From NCBI GenBank assembly GCA_964640795.1, contig CAZXIN010000002.1:186001-250000 (forward strand): 64,000 nucleotides of DNA, written 5' to 3'. The DNA comes from M269 sp964640795. Its GTDB lineage: Bacteria > Pseudomonadota > Gammaproteobacteria > Enterobacterales > Alteromonadaceae. The translations under genes and the position numbers were made by a program. The notes below the pieces were generated by a model, which searched no databases, was not told where the DNA came from, and saw only the letters and a list, made by a program, of their open reading frames with translations. Below are positions 1 to 8,320 of this stretch, one piece after another (position 1 is the stretch's first letter; each line of letters begins with the position of its first letter).

Positions 1-185
1 CCAGTATGTTATATGCGTCGCCTGAACGTATCAAAGAAGAAGTAGGGCATATACTCAAAGGGTTTGGTACTGGCTCAGGCCATGTATTTAATCTTGGTCA
101 CGGTATTCATCTAGATGTGCCGCCGGAAAATGCCAAGGTGTTTGTGGATTCAGTGCATGAGCTTAGTCGTGCTTATCATCAATAG
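1..185 (+). CDS. hemE: Uroporphyrinogen-III decarboxylase, C-terminal end (partial)
   Basis: Last 60 residues of the cytosolic haem-pathway enzyme that removes four acetate carboxyls from uroporphyrinogen III to give coproporphyrinogen III. The frame begins at base 3 and ends with TAG at 183-185. The C-terminal signature GHVFNLGHGIHLDVPPENA is intact and is followed by the usual terminal VHELSRAYH helix. The rest of the gene lies left of the window. An AT-rich hairpin at 258-286 follows the stop and may end its transcript. Identification rests on recognising the conserved C-terminus. Confidence 0.93.
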   Translation, partial: SMLYASPERIKEEVGHILKGFGTGSGHVFNLGHGIHLDVPPENAKVFVDSVHELSRAYHQ

Positions 186-257
186 GATTATTAGCTGAGT
201 TTGGTTACCTAGCCTAAAGTCTAGTTTTGGCTTAGGTTGCTAAAACCTGCACCAAAG

Positions 258-286
258 AACAGTTATTTTTATAAAAAATAACTGTT
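258..286. repeat. Perfect 13-bp inverted repeat between hemE and the small peptide gene
   Basis: Arms AACAGTTATTTTT (258-270) and its exact complement (274-286) are separated by three bases. The stem is AT-rich and is not followed by a clean T-run. It could be a weak hemE terminator, an operator for the peptide gene, or part of its leader RNA. A second, shorter inverted repeat (CTCAGT and ACTGAG, about 302-320) lies just downstream, so the 60 bases before the peptide gene are unusually structured. Confidence 0.55.
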
Positions 287-347
287 AACCTTTTCTCGTA
301 CTCAGTTACAAGTACTGAGAAGTTAAAGTGTCATAAGGAGAAAAGAG

Positions 348-530
348 ATGAATAACTACGGTAATTTTAAGCAGTTATCAAACGAAGAAGTTTTACAGGT
401 TTCAGGCGGCAATGCCGGAGGAGCTAATCCACCTCCTTTTATTGATTGCCCTGATCCTTTACCAGGACCGGTATGTTTTACTCGACCTGATGGTACGAGA
501 GTTTGTGTTGTGCTGCCTCCTGCGCCATAG
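348..530 (+). CDS. Orphan double-glycine leader peptide, RiPP or microcin-like precursor
   Basis: A 60-residue peptide with a strong ribosome site (AAGGAG, about 8 bases before ATG). Residues 1-21 match the double-glycine leader consensus: Leu at -12, Ser at -11, Glu at -8, Val at -7, Val at -4, and Gly-Gly at -2/-1. In known families such leaders are cut by C39-peptidase ABC exporters while the core is secreted. The predicted 39-residue core has 11 prolines, three cysteines (C34, C43, C53 of the precursor) and a hydrophobic VCVVLPPAP end. No C39 exporter, immunity gene or modification enzyme is visible in this window. A hairpin at 558-585 follows. I do not recognise the core; secretion and activity are inferred from the leader only. 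Confidence 0.72.
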   Translation: MNNYGNFKQLSNEEVLQVSGGNAGGANPPPFIDCPDPLPGPVCFTRPDGTRVCVVLPPAP

Positions 531-557
531 TCACGACGACGACAAAAAAGTCATCTA

Positions 558-585
558 GTGAACATCAATAATAGTTGATGTTCAC
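558..585. terminator. Hairpin after the small peptide gene
   Basis: Perfect 11-bp stem GTGAACATCAA / TTGATGTTCAC with a six-base loop, 27 bases after the peptide stop. No T-run follows, so it may be a factor-assisted terminator or a 3-prime stabilising hairpin. It lies between a plus gene and the convergent queG end at 681. Confidence 0.6.
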
Positions 586-680
586 CTTGATCAATAGCTT
601 CTAGGAGCTGTTGATTTTTGCATATTCTATTTAGAAAAATATTGAACACGCAAACACGCAAGATAGTAAACGCCTCGCAA

Positions 681-1838
681 TTAAGCGTCACGCGGCATCC
701 CTTTTTCTACACTTCGAATCAGGCGAAGAGTTTGTCTTTCATTTTGGGTTGTTGAATCTTCTTTTTGCTTTTTTTGTTGCTGTGCTAGCGCCCAAAGTAC
801 GTGCTCTTTAACCATAGGAGTTAATTCACTATTGAGTGTGATTTCATTCTCAAGCGCATCTACAATATTTTGAGAGAAAGGGGCATTGCCCAGCCCTATA
901 GCGATGTTGCGCTGCCATTTCTCAAAACCGATACGGCGAATGGCTGAGCCTTCAGTATTTTTTAAGAAAGTGGTTTCGTTCCATTGAAATAGCGTGAGTA
1001 ACTCTTGATGACTTAAGTGAGAGCGAGGGTGAAAGTCTGACTCTTTTGTTGTTTGAGCAAATTTATTCCAAGGGCAGATGAGCTGGCAGTCGTCACAACC
1101 ATAAACACGGTTGCCAATGAGCGGCCGAAATTCCTCAGGGATGGTGCCATCAAGTTCTATCGTCAAATAAGAAATGCACCGCCTTGCGTCTACTACATAA
1201 GGCTCTACTATTGCTTGCGTTGGACATATAGTCATACAGGCTACACAGCTACCACATTGTTCAGCTACCGGTGCATCAATAGGTAAAGGTAGATTGATGA
1301 GAAGTTCACCTAAAAAGAACCAAGAGCCTGCTTCAGAATTTAACGTTAAACTATGTTTGCCTGTCCAACCTAAGCCCGCCTTTTCGGCTACAGCATGTTC
1401 CAATATAGGGGCTGAATCAACAAAGGGACGACCTTGGTATTGTTCGACATGCTGACTAATTTGTTGTCCAAGTTTCTTAAGGCGATTGCGGATAACTTTA
1501 TGATAGTCACGGCCTAAAGCGTATCGACTAATGTAGGCTTTGTTTTTGTCTTTGAGTGTACGAGCAAACTGAGCATTCGGTGGCAGATAATCCATACGCA
1601 CACTAATGCAGCGTAACGTGCCTGGCAGTAATTCATCAGGTCTAGCGCGCATCATGCCCCTTTCTTCCATATAATCCATTTCGCCGTGATAGCCTTTGTC
1701 CAACCAATCTTGAAGGAATTTCTCATGTTGGCTAAGGTCTATATCAGTAATACCGACTTGTTGGAAACCTAAGTCTTGTCCCCAAGTTTTAATATTCTCA
1801 GCGAGATTGTCGAGATCCAAGAGAGGAATCTGCTCCAT
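681..1838 (-). CDS. queG: Epoxyqueuosine reductase QueG
   Basis: A 385-residue cytosolic cobalamin-dependent iron-sulfur enzyme that reduces epoxyqueuosine to queuosine in tRNA, the last step of queuosine synthesis. Two ferredoxin-like cysteine sets are visible: C195, C198, C201, C205 and C248, C251, C255. D141 in FVDSAPILE is at the position of the family's catalytic aspartate, and AEKAGLGWTGK follows. Length is close to E. coli QueG (379). The C-terminal part, about 270-385, is the helical tRNA-binding region. It is divergent from nnr, and the two start codons share base 1838. This matches the E. coli neighbourhood queG/nnr-tsaE-amiB. Confidence 0.95.
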   Translation of the reverse strand: MEQIPLLDLDNLAENIKTWGQDLGFQQVGITDIDLSQHEKFLQDWLDKGYHGEMDYMEERGMMRARPDELLPGTLRCISVRMDYLPPNAQFARTLKDKNKAYISRYALGRDYHKVIRNRLKKLGQQISQHVEQYQGRPFVDSAPILEHAVAEKAGLGWTGKHSLTLNSEAGSWFFLGELLINLPLPIDAPVAEQCGSCVACMTICPTQAIVEPYVVDARRCISYLTIELDGTIPEEFRPLIGNRVYGCDDCQLICPWNKFAQTTKESDFHPRSHLSHQELLTLFQWNETTFLKNTEGSAIRRIGFEKWQRNIAIGLGNAPFSQNIVDALENEITLNSELTPMVKEHVLWALAQQQKKQKEDSTTQNERQTLRLIRSVEKGMPRDA

Positions 1839-3355
1839 TGACTACCAAAGAAGAAAGTGAACCAGAAGCAAGTTTACCACAGACTGTTTATTCTGCAGAT
1901 CAAGTCAGAAAATTTGAGGTGATAGCCGCCAAAGAAGCTGGAGTTGACATGTATCAGTTGATGGAACGCGCTGGTAAAGCCGTCTTTGATGCCGTTGTCG
2001 ATCATTATCCGGATTATGAGCATTGGCTTATTTTTGCGGGAGCCGGAAACAATGGTGGTGATGCGTATGTTGTCGCTCGTTTAGCTAAAGCTGCCGGATT
2101 TAATGTTCAGGTTATTAACTTATCTTCCAATAAACCGCAAACCGAAGATGCTAGAAAAGCACAAGAGCTATGGTCATTGGCTGGTGGCGAGCAGCTGTCA
2201 TTGGGTGATGTTCGAGTAAAACACCATATGTTGGTGGTTGATGGTCTATTAGGAAGCGGTGTCTCACGCCCGATTGATGGGTCATATAAACGTACAGTTG
2301 AATGGATAAACCAAGTTAACATGCCTGTTGTTAGTATCGATTTACCAACAGGAATACAGGCTGATACTGGCACTGTCTGTGGTATAGCAGTTAAAGCACA
2401 GCTGACGGTTACATTTGTTGGTAAAAAGTCGGGTTTAGTGACGGGCGCGGGACGCGGATACGCAGGCCAGTTAATTTTTGAAGACCTCGGCATTGGTAGT
2501 TTTTTTCAGGCTGTTGCAACACCGTCGGCATACTTAACCTCTTATCAACAACTCAGCTCATTACCCAAACGTCCCGACGATATTTATAAAGGTCAATGTG
2601 GCAAGTTGCTTTGTATCGGCTCTAATCAAGGTATGTCGGGAGCCATTCGATTATCCGGTGAAGCAGCACTTCGCAGTGGCGCTGGGCTTGTTAAAGTGTT
2701 GTGTCATGAGAAAAGCGTTAACGCAGTCATCAATGGTCGACCAGAGTTAATGGTGACCAGCGATGCCAGTATTCTAGCTGAATTAGTGGTTTGGGCGGAT
2801 GCTATCGTTATTGGACCGGGGTTGGGGCGAGATGATTGGGCACGGAACCTCTTATCGTCATTACTGTCATTAAACAAAGAACATGACAAGCCGATGGTAG
2901 TTGATGCCGATGCGTTGACGTTACTTTCGTCTATGTCGTCCGCGTCATTTAACTTGAAAAACAGTATTATCACGCCACATACAGGTGAGGCAGCTAGATT
3001 GCTTGGTATAAGTCCTGTAGATGTTGACAATAATCGTTACAAATGTGCCATAAAACTTGCGAAGGAATTTGGCACCCTAGTTGTACTTAAAGGCGCAGGA
3101 ACAGTGATTCAACATTCATCAAAGGCTTGGGTATGTGAAGATGGCAATCCAGGGATGGCAACAGCTGGTATGGGGGATCTACTGTGTGGCATTGTTGGTG
3201 CGCTTGTGGTCAATGGTTTACCTTTGGAACAGGCCGTTAAATATGCAGTCTGTATTCATAGTCACGCGGCTGATATAGTAGCGGCCGAAAAAGGCCCTAA
3301 GGGGTTGTTAGCGAGCGATTTATTTGAACCTTTACGCCGTTTGGTAAACTTTTAA
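1838..3355 (+). CDS. nnr: Bifunctional NAD(P)H-hydrate repair enzyme Nnr
   Basis: A 505-residue fusion that repairs hydrated NAD(P)H. The N-terminal YjeF_N domain (about 15-225) epimerises R- and S-NAD(P)HX. The C-terminal domain (about 235-500) is the ADP-dependent dehydratase. GAGNNGGDA at 68-76 marks the epimerase, and GNPGMATAGMGD near 440 marks the nucleotide-binding dehydratase. The start appears to be TTG at 1838. The N-terminal LPQTVYSADQVRKFE needs an upstream start because the next ATG lies inside the domain; GTG at 1918 is possible but would cut conserved residues. The downstream tsaE ATG directly follows the TAA, implying one transcript. Confidence 0.93.
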   Translation: MTTKEESEPEASLPQTVYSADQVRKFEVIAAKEAGVDMYQLMERAGKAVFDAVVDHYPDYEHWLIFAGAGNNGGDAYVVARLAKAAGFNVQVINLSSNKPQTEDARKAQELWSLAGGEQLSLGDVRVKHHMLVVDGLLGSGVSRPIDGSYKRTVEWINQVNMPVVSIDLPTGIQADTGTVCGIAVKAQLTVTFVGKKSGLVTGAGRGYAGQLIFEDLGIGSFFQAVATPSAYLTSYQQLSSLPKRPDDIYKGQCGKLLCIGSNQGMSGAIRLSGEAALRSGAGLVKVLCHEKSVNAVINGRPELMVTSDASILAELVVWADAIVIGPGLGRDDWARNLLSSLLSLNKEHDKPMVVDADALTLLSSMSSASFNLKNSIITPHTGEAARLLGISPVDVDNNRYKCAIKLAKEFGTLVVLKGAGTVIQHSSKAWVCEDGNPGMATAGMGDLLCGIVGALVVNGLPLEQAVKYAVCIHSHAADIVAAEKGPKGLLASDLFEPLRRLVNF

Positions 3356-3859
3356 ATGCAATATAAACACACAACGCAAACGTCAGAACAAACGGATGAT
3401 TTAGCTGCTAGTTTAGCTAAATTATGTTGTTCAAGAACGATAATCTACTTGTACGGGGATCTGGGCGCGGGAAAAACAACTTTTTGTCAGGGGTTTATCA
3501 AATCTCTTGGCTATTCAGGTCGAGTTAAAAGTCCAACCTATACCTTGGTCGAGCCTTATACGTTTGTGGGATGCCCAGAAGGTGGTGTGGCTAAAGAGAG
3601 AGAAGTATTTCACTTTGATTTATATCGCTTGGCCGATCCTGAAGAGCTAGAGTTTATTGGTATCCGCGATTATTTTGATACAGACGGTATTTGTTTAATT
3701 GAATGGCCACAAAAAGGTAAAGGGCTATTGGCTCCAGCAGATTTAGAGATTAGTATTGAGTTTGTTGGAAGTGATGAACGGTGCTTTACGGTTAAAAGCC
3801 ATAGTGAGTACGGTACACAATTGATAAAACAACTGGAAAATAGAGACTTTAGTGCTTAA
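3356..3859 (+). CDS. tsaE: tRNA threonylcarbamoyladenosine biosynthesis ATPase TsaE
   Basis: A 167-residue ATPase that works with TsaB and TsaD to make t6A37 on ANN-decoding tRNAs. Walker A is GDLGAGKTT at 34-42. SPTYTLVEPY follows at 59-68, and HFDLYRL and LIEWPQKG are further family signatures. It starts immediately after the nnr stop and overlaps amiB by 8 bases, so it is probably translationally coupled on both sides. Length is slightly above the usual ~155, owing to an insertion around residues 70-85. Confidence 0.95.
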   Translation: MQYKHTTQTSEQTDDLAASLAKLCCSRTIIYLYGDLGAGKTTFCQGFIKSLGYSGRVKSPTYTLVEPYTFVGCPEGGVAKEREVFHFDLYRLADPEELEFIGIRDYFDTDGICLIEWPQKGKGLLAPADLEISIEFVGSDERCFTVKSHSEYGTQLIKQLENRDFSA

Positions 3860-5219
3860 TCTCGTTGAAGTAAAAGAGACAAAAAAGACGGGTTCATTTT
3901 TGCTAGTCGTGGCTTGTTGGATCGTTGTCACTTTTGCTCTTATGCCAGTCATGGTATTCGCTGATACTAATCAGATTGAAAGCGTCAGAATATGGCCATC
4001 TCCAAGCAGTACGCGCGTCGTTATTGACCTAAAGGATGTGCCCCAATACACCTATTTCACACTGGAAAACCCTCAGCGTCTTGTCATTGATTTGAAAGAA
4101 ACAAAAAAGCCCTTCGATTTGTCGCTGATTAAGAACCAAAGCAATTTGGTTTCACGAGTTCGTAGCAGTAAACCTAAGAGCAAGCAATCTACAAGACTTG
4201 TTCTTGACCTGACTAAAAAATTGACAACTCAACTATTCGCTTTACCTCCTACACCGCCCTATAAAAATAGGCTTGTCATTGATTTAGTTGATCCAGATGG
4301 TCCTGCGGTGGTTGTCAAAGATGTCAAAACAGATAGTAGAGCTAGAGATTTTATTGTTGCCATTGATGCAGGACATGGGGGTGAAGACCCTGGCTCAATA
4401 GGCAGTGCGGGTAGTTATGAAAAAAATGTGACTCTAAGTATTGCTAAACACCTACAACGGTTGGTCAATAATGAACCCGGTATGAGTGCCGTCATGACGC
4501 GTACAGGTGATTACTATGTCACACCTAATCGCCGGCCTGAAATTGCGCGTCAAAATAAGGCTGACTTGTTTATTTCTATCCACGCAGATGCTTTTACAGC
4601 GCCACAACCTAATGGTGCATCCATCTGGACACAGTCTTTACGCCGGGCTAATTCGGAACTAGGGCGTTGGATGGAGCAAACCGAAAGACACTCTGAGCTC
4701 CTTGGTGGGGCTGCTGAAGTTATTCAAGACACAACGAATGAACGTTATCTAACACAAGCATTGCTCGACATGTCGATGGACCATTCTCTTGCGACAAGCT
4801 TTGAGTTGAGTAAAGAAATGATTGTGGAAATGAAGCAAGTGACTCGGATGCACAAGAAAACGCCACAAGCAGCAAGTTTAGCCGTATTAACAGCACCTGA
4901 TATTCCGTCTATCTTAGTTGAAACCGGTTTTATTTCTAACCCAAGAGAAGAGAAAAACCTTAACTGGGAAAAGCATCGCAGAAACTTGGCGAAGGCGATA
5001 TTTAACGCGACGAAAAATTTCTTCCAAAAATCACCACCTGACGGAACGTTATGGGCCAAAATTAGGCAAGAAACGCGAACACATAGAGTACGTCGAGGTG
5101 ATTCCTTGTCTCTGCTTGCGCAGCGTTACAATGTTAAAGTGAGTGATATTAAATCCGCCAACAGTTTAACCAATGATACCGTTAGAGTTGGTCAAGTGTT
5201 GAGTATTCCCCAAACCTAA
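3852..5219 (+). CDS. amiB: N-acetylmuramoyl-L-alanine amidase AmiB
   Basis: A 455-residue exported zinc amidase that cleaves septal peptidoglycan stem peptides during daughter-cell separation. A long N-terminal hydrophobic segment (about 14-37, ending VFA-D) is a signal sequence. An AMIN domain follows (about 42-150), then Amidase_3 (about 167-395) with AIDAGHGGEDPGS (zinc H175), E190, the SIHADAF histidine and the VETGFISN glutamate. A single C-terminal LysM domain starts near 411. GTG at 3852 overlaps tsaE and sets the reading frame. The position between tsaE and mutL supports AmiB rather than AmiA or AmiC. In E. coli AmiB is activated by EnvC under FtsEX control, and ftsEX lies at 21867-23533 here. 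Confidence 0.93.
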   Translation: MLNLVEVKETKKTGSFLLVVACWIVVTFALMPVMVFADTNQIESVRIWPSPSSTRVVIDLKDVPQYTYFTLENPQRLVIDLKETKKPFDLSLIKNQSNLVSRVRSSKPKSKQSTRLVLDLTKKLTTQLFALPPTPPYKNRLVIDLVDPDGPAVVVKDVKTDSRARDFIVAIDAGHGGEDPGSIGSAGSYEKNVTLSIAKHLQRLVNNEPGMSAVMTRTGDYYVTPNRRPEIARQNKADLFISIHADAFTAPQPNGASIWTQSLRRANSELGRWMEQTERHSELLGGAAEVIQDTTNERYLTQALLDMSMDHSLATSFELSKEMIVEMKQVTRMHKKTPQAASLAVLTAPDIPSILVETGFISNPREEKNLNWEKHRRNLAKAIFNATKNFFQKSPPDGTLWAKIRQETRTHRVRRGDSLSLLAQRYNVKVSDIKSANSLTNDTVRVGQVLSIPQT

Positions 5220-5233
5220 GTGCCCGAATATCA

Positions 5234-7027
5234 ATGACCGAATCTTCCACAATACGCATCTTACCTGCGCAACTAGCTAATCAGATAGCGGCGGGTGAGG
5301 TTGTAGAAAGACCGTCATCAGTTGTTAAAGAGTTACTCGAAAATAGCCTTGATGCTGGCGCCACTATTATCGATATTGAGATAGAGAAAGGTGGGCACAA
5401 GCGCATCGCTATTCGAGATAATGGCCGAGGTATTGGTCAGCATGAACTTGAGTTAGCTCTAAGCCGTCACGCGACAAGCAAAATCTCTTCTTTAGATGAT
5501 TTAGAATCCGTTTCTAGCATGGGGTTTCGTGGAGAGGCTTTAGCCAGTATTAGCTCGGTATCTCGCTTAACACTCACCTCGCGTACCAGCGAACAAGCTG
5601 AAGCTTGGCAAGCGCAAGCTGAAGGGCGCGATATGGCGGTTAAAGTAACACCGACAGCTCATCCTGTTGGGACAAGCTTATTAGTTGAAGATCTATTTTT
5701 TAATACACCCGCTCGCCGCAAGTTTTTGAAAAGCGAGAAAACTGAATTCATGCATATTGATGAAGTGATTCGTCGCATAGTGTTAAGTCGCTTTGATGTG
5801 TCAGTGTCGGTTAAAAATAATGGAAAGTTATTGCGTAAGTATGTTGCCGTCAATGAAGGCGCAGACCCTTACAAGCGTATTGGCAAAGCATGTGGTCAGC
5901 GTTTTTGTGACCACGCACTTGAAGTTGAAAGCCAATACCAAGATATGACCTTACATGGTTGGCTGGTTAATATGGAAGAGCTTCAGGCTCCTCTCGACAC
6001 TCAGTACTTTTATGTCAACGGTCGGATTATTCGTGATAAATTAATTAACCATGCTATTAAGCAGGCATACACACAGACCTTTGGGCCTGACGTTGTCGCC
6101 TCTTATATTCTTTATCTAACATTACCTGCTGATGCTATCGATATTAACGTGCACCCAGCTAAGCATGAAGTGCGTTTCCATCAGGCGCGCCTTGTTCATG
6201 ATTTTATCGTCAGAACGTTGCAGGAGTTTTTGGTACAAGCTTCTGGTATGCCTCAACAAATGCCAGAAGGCATTGAACACAATGCAGAGGCAACAGGGGC
6301 GGTTAAGGTCTTCGAAGAAGTTGCCCCCAACCATGACTATATTCAACCATTAAAAAGCCTTGATAAGGCAGTATCGGAGTCACCTAAGCAATATCAGTCT
6401 CCTCAAATCAACAGAGGCCCAAGCTATAACCCTTCTGCTGGAAAACAGTACCGCGAGCTCCTGCAAACTCAGGAAACGATAGCTGTTGATACCGAAAGAA
6501 ATACAATACATTGGCTCAAAGTCGCTAATAGTCAGTTGGTAGTTCAGGGGGAAGAGAGTTTTTATCTGTTATCTAATGCTGCACTATTTTCGACAGTGAC
6601 ATCATTAAAGTTATCATCTTATTTACCCGCTGCTCAGCCATTATTGTTGCCAATTTCTGTCAGCTTTGAGCCTGAAAATAAAAGTGTTGCCTTAAGTATT
6701 AGCGACGCATTGAAGCCATTGAATATTGATCTGAATATCACGAATAAAAAAATCATGTTGCGTAAAGTGCCTGCTGGCATGCGAGATTTAGAGTGGGCTT
6801 CTGTATTGTCCAACTTGATTGAACTCAATGAGGATGATATCCAGTCAAAGCCACCGCTTGTCTTATTAACGGAAGCTTTATCTCGCATAAATATAGACAT
6901 GCACGACAATGAAATAGAGCAGTATCTGCGAGAGTTGAGTGTTGAAGACGTCGATGGAATGTTACGAGCTTATGCTAAAGAGCTGCCATTACAGGCTTGG
7001 CTAAATGGACTTGGCAATGAACAATGA
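5234..7027 (+). CDS. mutL: DNA mismatch repair protein MutL
   Basis: A 597-residue GHKL-family ATPase that links MutS mismatch recognition to MutH and UvrD. N-terminal ATPase motifs are complete: ELLENSLDAGAT (34-44), RDNGRGI (61-67) and GFRGEALASI (97-106). The central ribosomal-S5-like domain runs to about 335, a variable linker spans about 335-400, and the C-terminal dimerisation domain lies at about 410-597. I saw no DQHAAxERxxxE endonuclease motif, consistent with the MutH-type methyl-directed system. It is 14 bases after amiB and overlaps miaA. Confidence 0.96.
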   Translation: MTESSTIRILPAQLANQIAAGEVVERPSSVVKELLENSLDAGATIIDIEIEKGGHKRIAIRDNGRGIGQHELELALSRHATSKISSLDDLESVSSMGFRGEALASISSVSRLTLTSRTSEQAEAWQAQAEGRDMAVKVTPTAHPVGTSLLVEDLFFNTPARRKFLKSEKTEFMHIDEVIRRIVLSRFDVSVSVKNNGKLLRKYVAVNEGADPYKRIGKACGQRFCDHALEVESQYQDMTLHGWLVNMEELQAPLDTQYFYVNGRIIRDKLINHAIKQAYTQTFGPDVVASYILYLTLPADAIDINVHPAKHEVRFHQARLVHDFIVRTLQEFLVQASGMPQQMPEGIEHNAEATGAVKVFEEVAPNHDYIQPLKSLDKAVSESPKQYQSPQINRGPSYNPSAGKQYRELLQTQETIAVDTERNTIHWLKVANSQLVVQGEESFYLLSNAALFSTVTSLKLSSYLPAAQPLLLPISVSFEPENKSVALSISDALKPLNIDLNITNKKIMLRKVPAGMRDLEWASVLSNLIELNEDDIQSKPPLVLLTEALSRINIDMHDNEIEQYLRELSVEDVDGMLRAYAKELPLQAWLNGLGNEQ

Positions 7028-7955
7028 CATTAACAAGATGCCGCCAGCTATTTTTCTTATGGGGCCGACTGCATCTGGCAAAACAGACCTTGCAATAAAG
7101 TTATGTGAAACATTGCCATGCGATATTATTAGTGTTGATTCTGCGTTGATATACCGAGATATGGATATAGGTACGGCTAAACCTTCTGCCGAAGAACTCG
7201 AAAAAGCGCCCCATAAATTGATTAATATCCTAGACCCCGCACACTCTTATTCCGTAGCGGACTTTCGTCGAGATGCTATTTTAGAGATGGACAAGATTGC
7301 AGCCAATGGGCGTATTCCTCTACTTGTTGGAGGAACAATGATGTACTTTAAAATGTTGCTTGAAGGCGCGTCACCTTTGCCTCCAGCTGACCAAGTCATT
7401 CGGCAACAGCTGAATGAAGAAGCAATTGAGAATGGCTGGGATGCTTTACATCAAGAGCTAGCTTTAGTCGATCCTCAATCAGCCCAGAGAATACATAAAA
7501 ACGATCCACAACGCCTCATTCGTGCACTAGAAGTGTATCGAATAAAAGGACAGTCACTGACTGAGTTACAGAATATAAAGACAGAAACGCTAGATTATGA
7601 TGTTACTCAGTTTGCTATAGCAACACCTGATCGTCAGGTTCTACATGAGCGTATTGCGATGCGCTTTAAGCGCATGATCGAATTAGGGTTTGAGCAAGAA
7701 GTTGCGTCGCTCAAAAACCGAGGTGACTTGCACTTAGATTTACCTTCCATGCGCTGTGTTGGGTATAGACAAATGTGGGAGTATTTAAATGACCAAACCG
7801 ATCATGATGAAATGATTTTTAAAGGAATCGCTGCCACACGCCAATTAGCAAAAAGGCAACTGACTTGGCTACGGAGTTGGTCTGACCTCACCTTGTTAGA
7901 CTCTTTAAAAACCAATGTGTTAAGTGATATTGTTCGTAAAGTAAATTATCGCTAA
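7017..7955 (+). CDS. miaA: tRNA dimethylallyltransferase MiaA
   Basis: A 312-residue enzyme that adds a dimethylallyl group to A37 of tRNAs reading UNN codons. The P-loop GPTASGKT is at 16-23, followed by DIISVDSALIYRDMDIGTAKPS, which contains the substrate-binding DSA and IGTAK motifs. I place the start at ATG 7017, overlapping the mutL stop by 11 bases. An in-frame ATG at 7005 would add four residues. Neither has a strong ribosome site, so coupling to mutL translation is likely. The gene leads into hfq, as in E. coli. Confidence 0.94.
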   Translation: MNNDINKMPPAIFLMGPTASGKTDLAIKLCETLPCDIISVDSALIYRDMDIGTAKPSAEELEKAPHKLINILDPAHSYSVADFRRDAILEMDKIAANGRIPLLVGGTMMYFKMLLEGASPLPPADQVIRQQLNEEAIENGWDALHQELALVDPQSAQRIHKNDPQRLIRALEVYRIKGQSLTELQNIKTETLDYDVTQFAIATPDRQVLHERIAMRFKRMIELGFEQEVASLKNRGDLHLDLPSMRCVGYRQMWEYLNDQTDHDEMIFKGIAATRQLAKRQLTWLRSWSDLTLLDSLKTNVLSDIVRKVNYR

Positions 7956-7973
7956 AGTGATCTTTCCAAATAC

Positions 7974-7999
7974 TATACAGGTAATAATATTGCTGTATA
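7974..7999. promoter_or_regulatory. Inverted repeat in the miaA-hfq spacer
   Basis: TATACAG (7974-7980) and CTGTATA (7993-7999) form perfect 7-bp arms around a 12-base AT-rich spacer. It lies 18 bases after the miaA stop and 49 bases before hfq, in the only sizeable gap between miaA and hflX. It could be an operator or a hairpin in the hfq leader. No T-run follows, so an intrinsic terminator is unlikely. Confidence 0.4.
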
Positions 8000-8048
8000 C
8001 TTAAGCAGTAGCTTAGATTAATAATAAATAAGAAAAAGGATACAAGAA

Positions 8049-8300
8049 ATGGCCAAGGGGCAATCTCTTCAAGACCCGTTTTTAAATGCACTTCGTAAAG
8101 AGCGAATCCCTGTATCAATCTACTTGGTGAATGGCATTAAATTACAAGGGCAAGTAGAGTCGTTTGATCAATTTGTTATATTACTGAAAAACACGGTAAG
8201 TCAGATGGTATACAAGCATGCAGTATCGACTGTCGTGCCATCTCGTGCGATTCAAATTTCTTCTGGCGGTAATAATGACGACGGTGACGAGAGTCAATAA
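8049..8300 (+). CDS. hfq: RNA chaperone Hfq
   Basis: An 83-residue Sm-like protein that forms a hexameric ring and pairs small RNAs with mRNAs. The N-terminus MAKGQSLQDPFLNALRKERI, the Sm1 motif around 24-44 and YKHA at 55-58 (proximal RNA-binding face) are all conserved. The C-terminal tail is short and acidic (GGNNDDGDESQ), compared with about 35 residues in E. coli. A-rich sequence with AAAAAGGA lies just upstream of ATG. hflX follows after 20 bases. Confidence 0.97.
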   Translation: MAKGQSLQDPFLNALRKERIPVSIYLVNGIKLQGQVESFDQFVILLKNTVSQMVYKHAVSTVVPSRAIQISSGGNNDDGDESQ

Positions 8301-8320
8301 AAAATTCATGGAGATAATGT

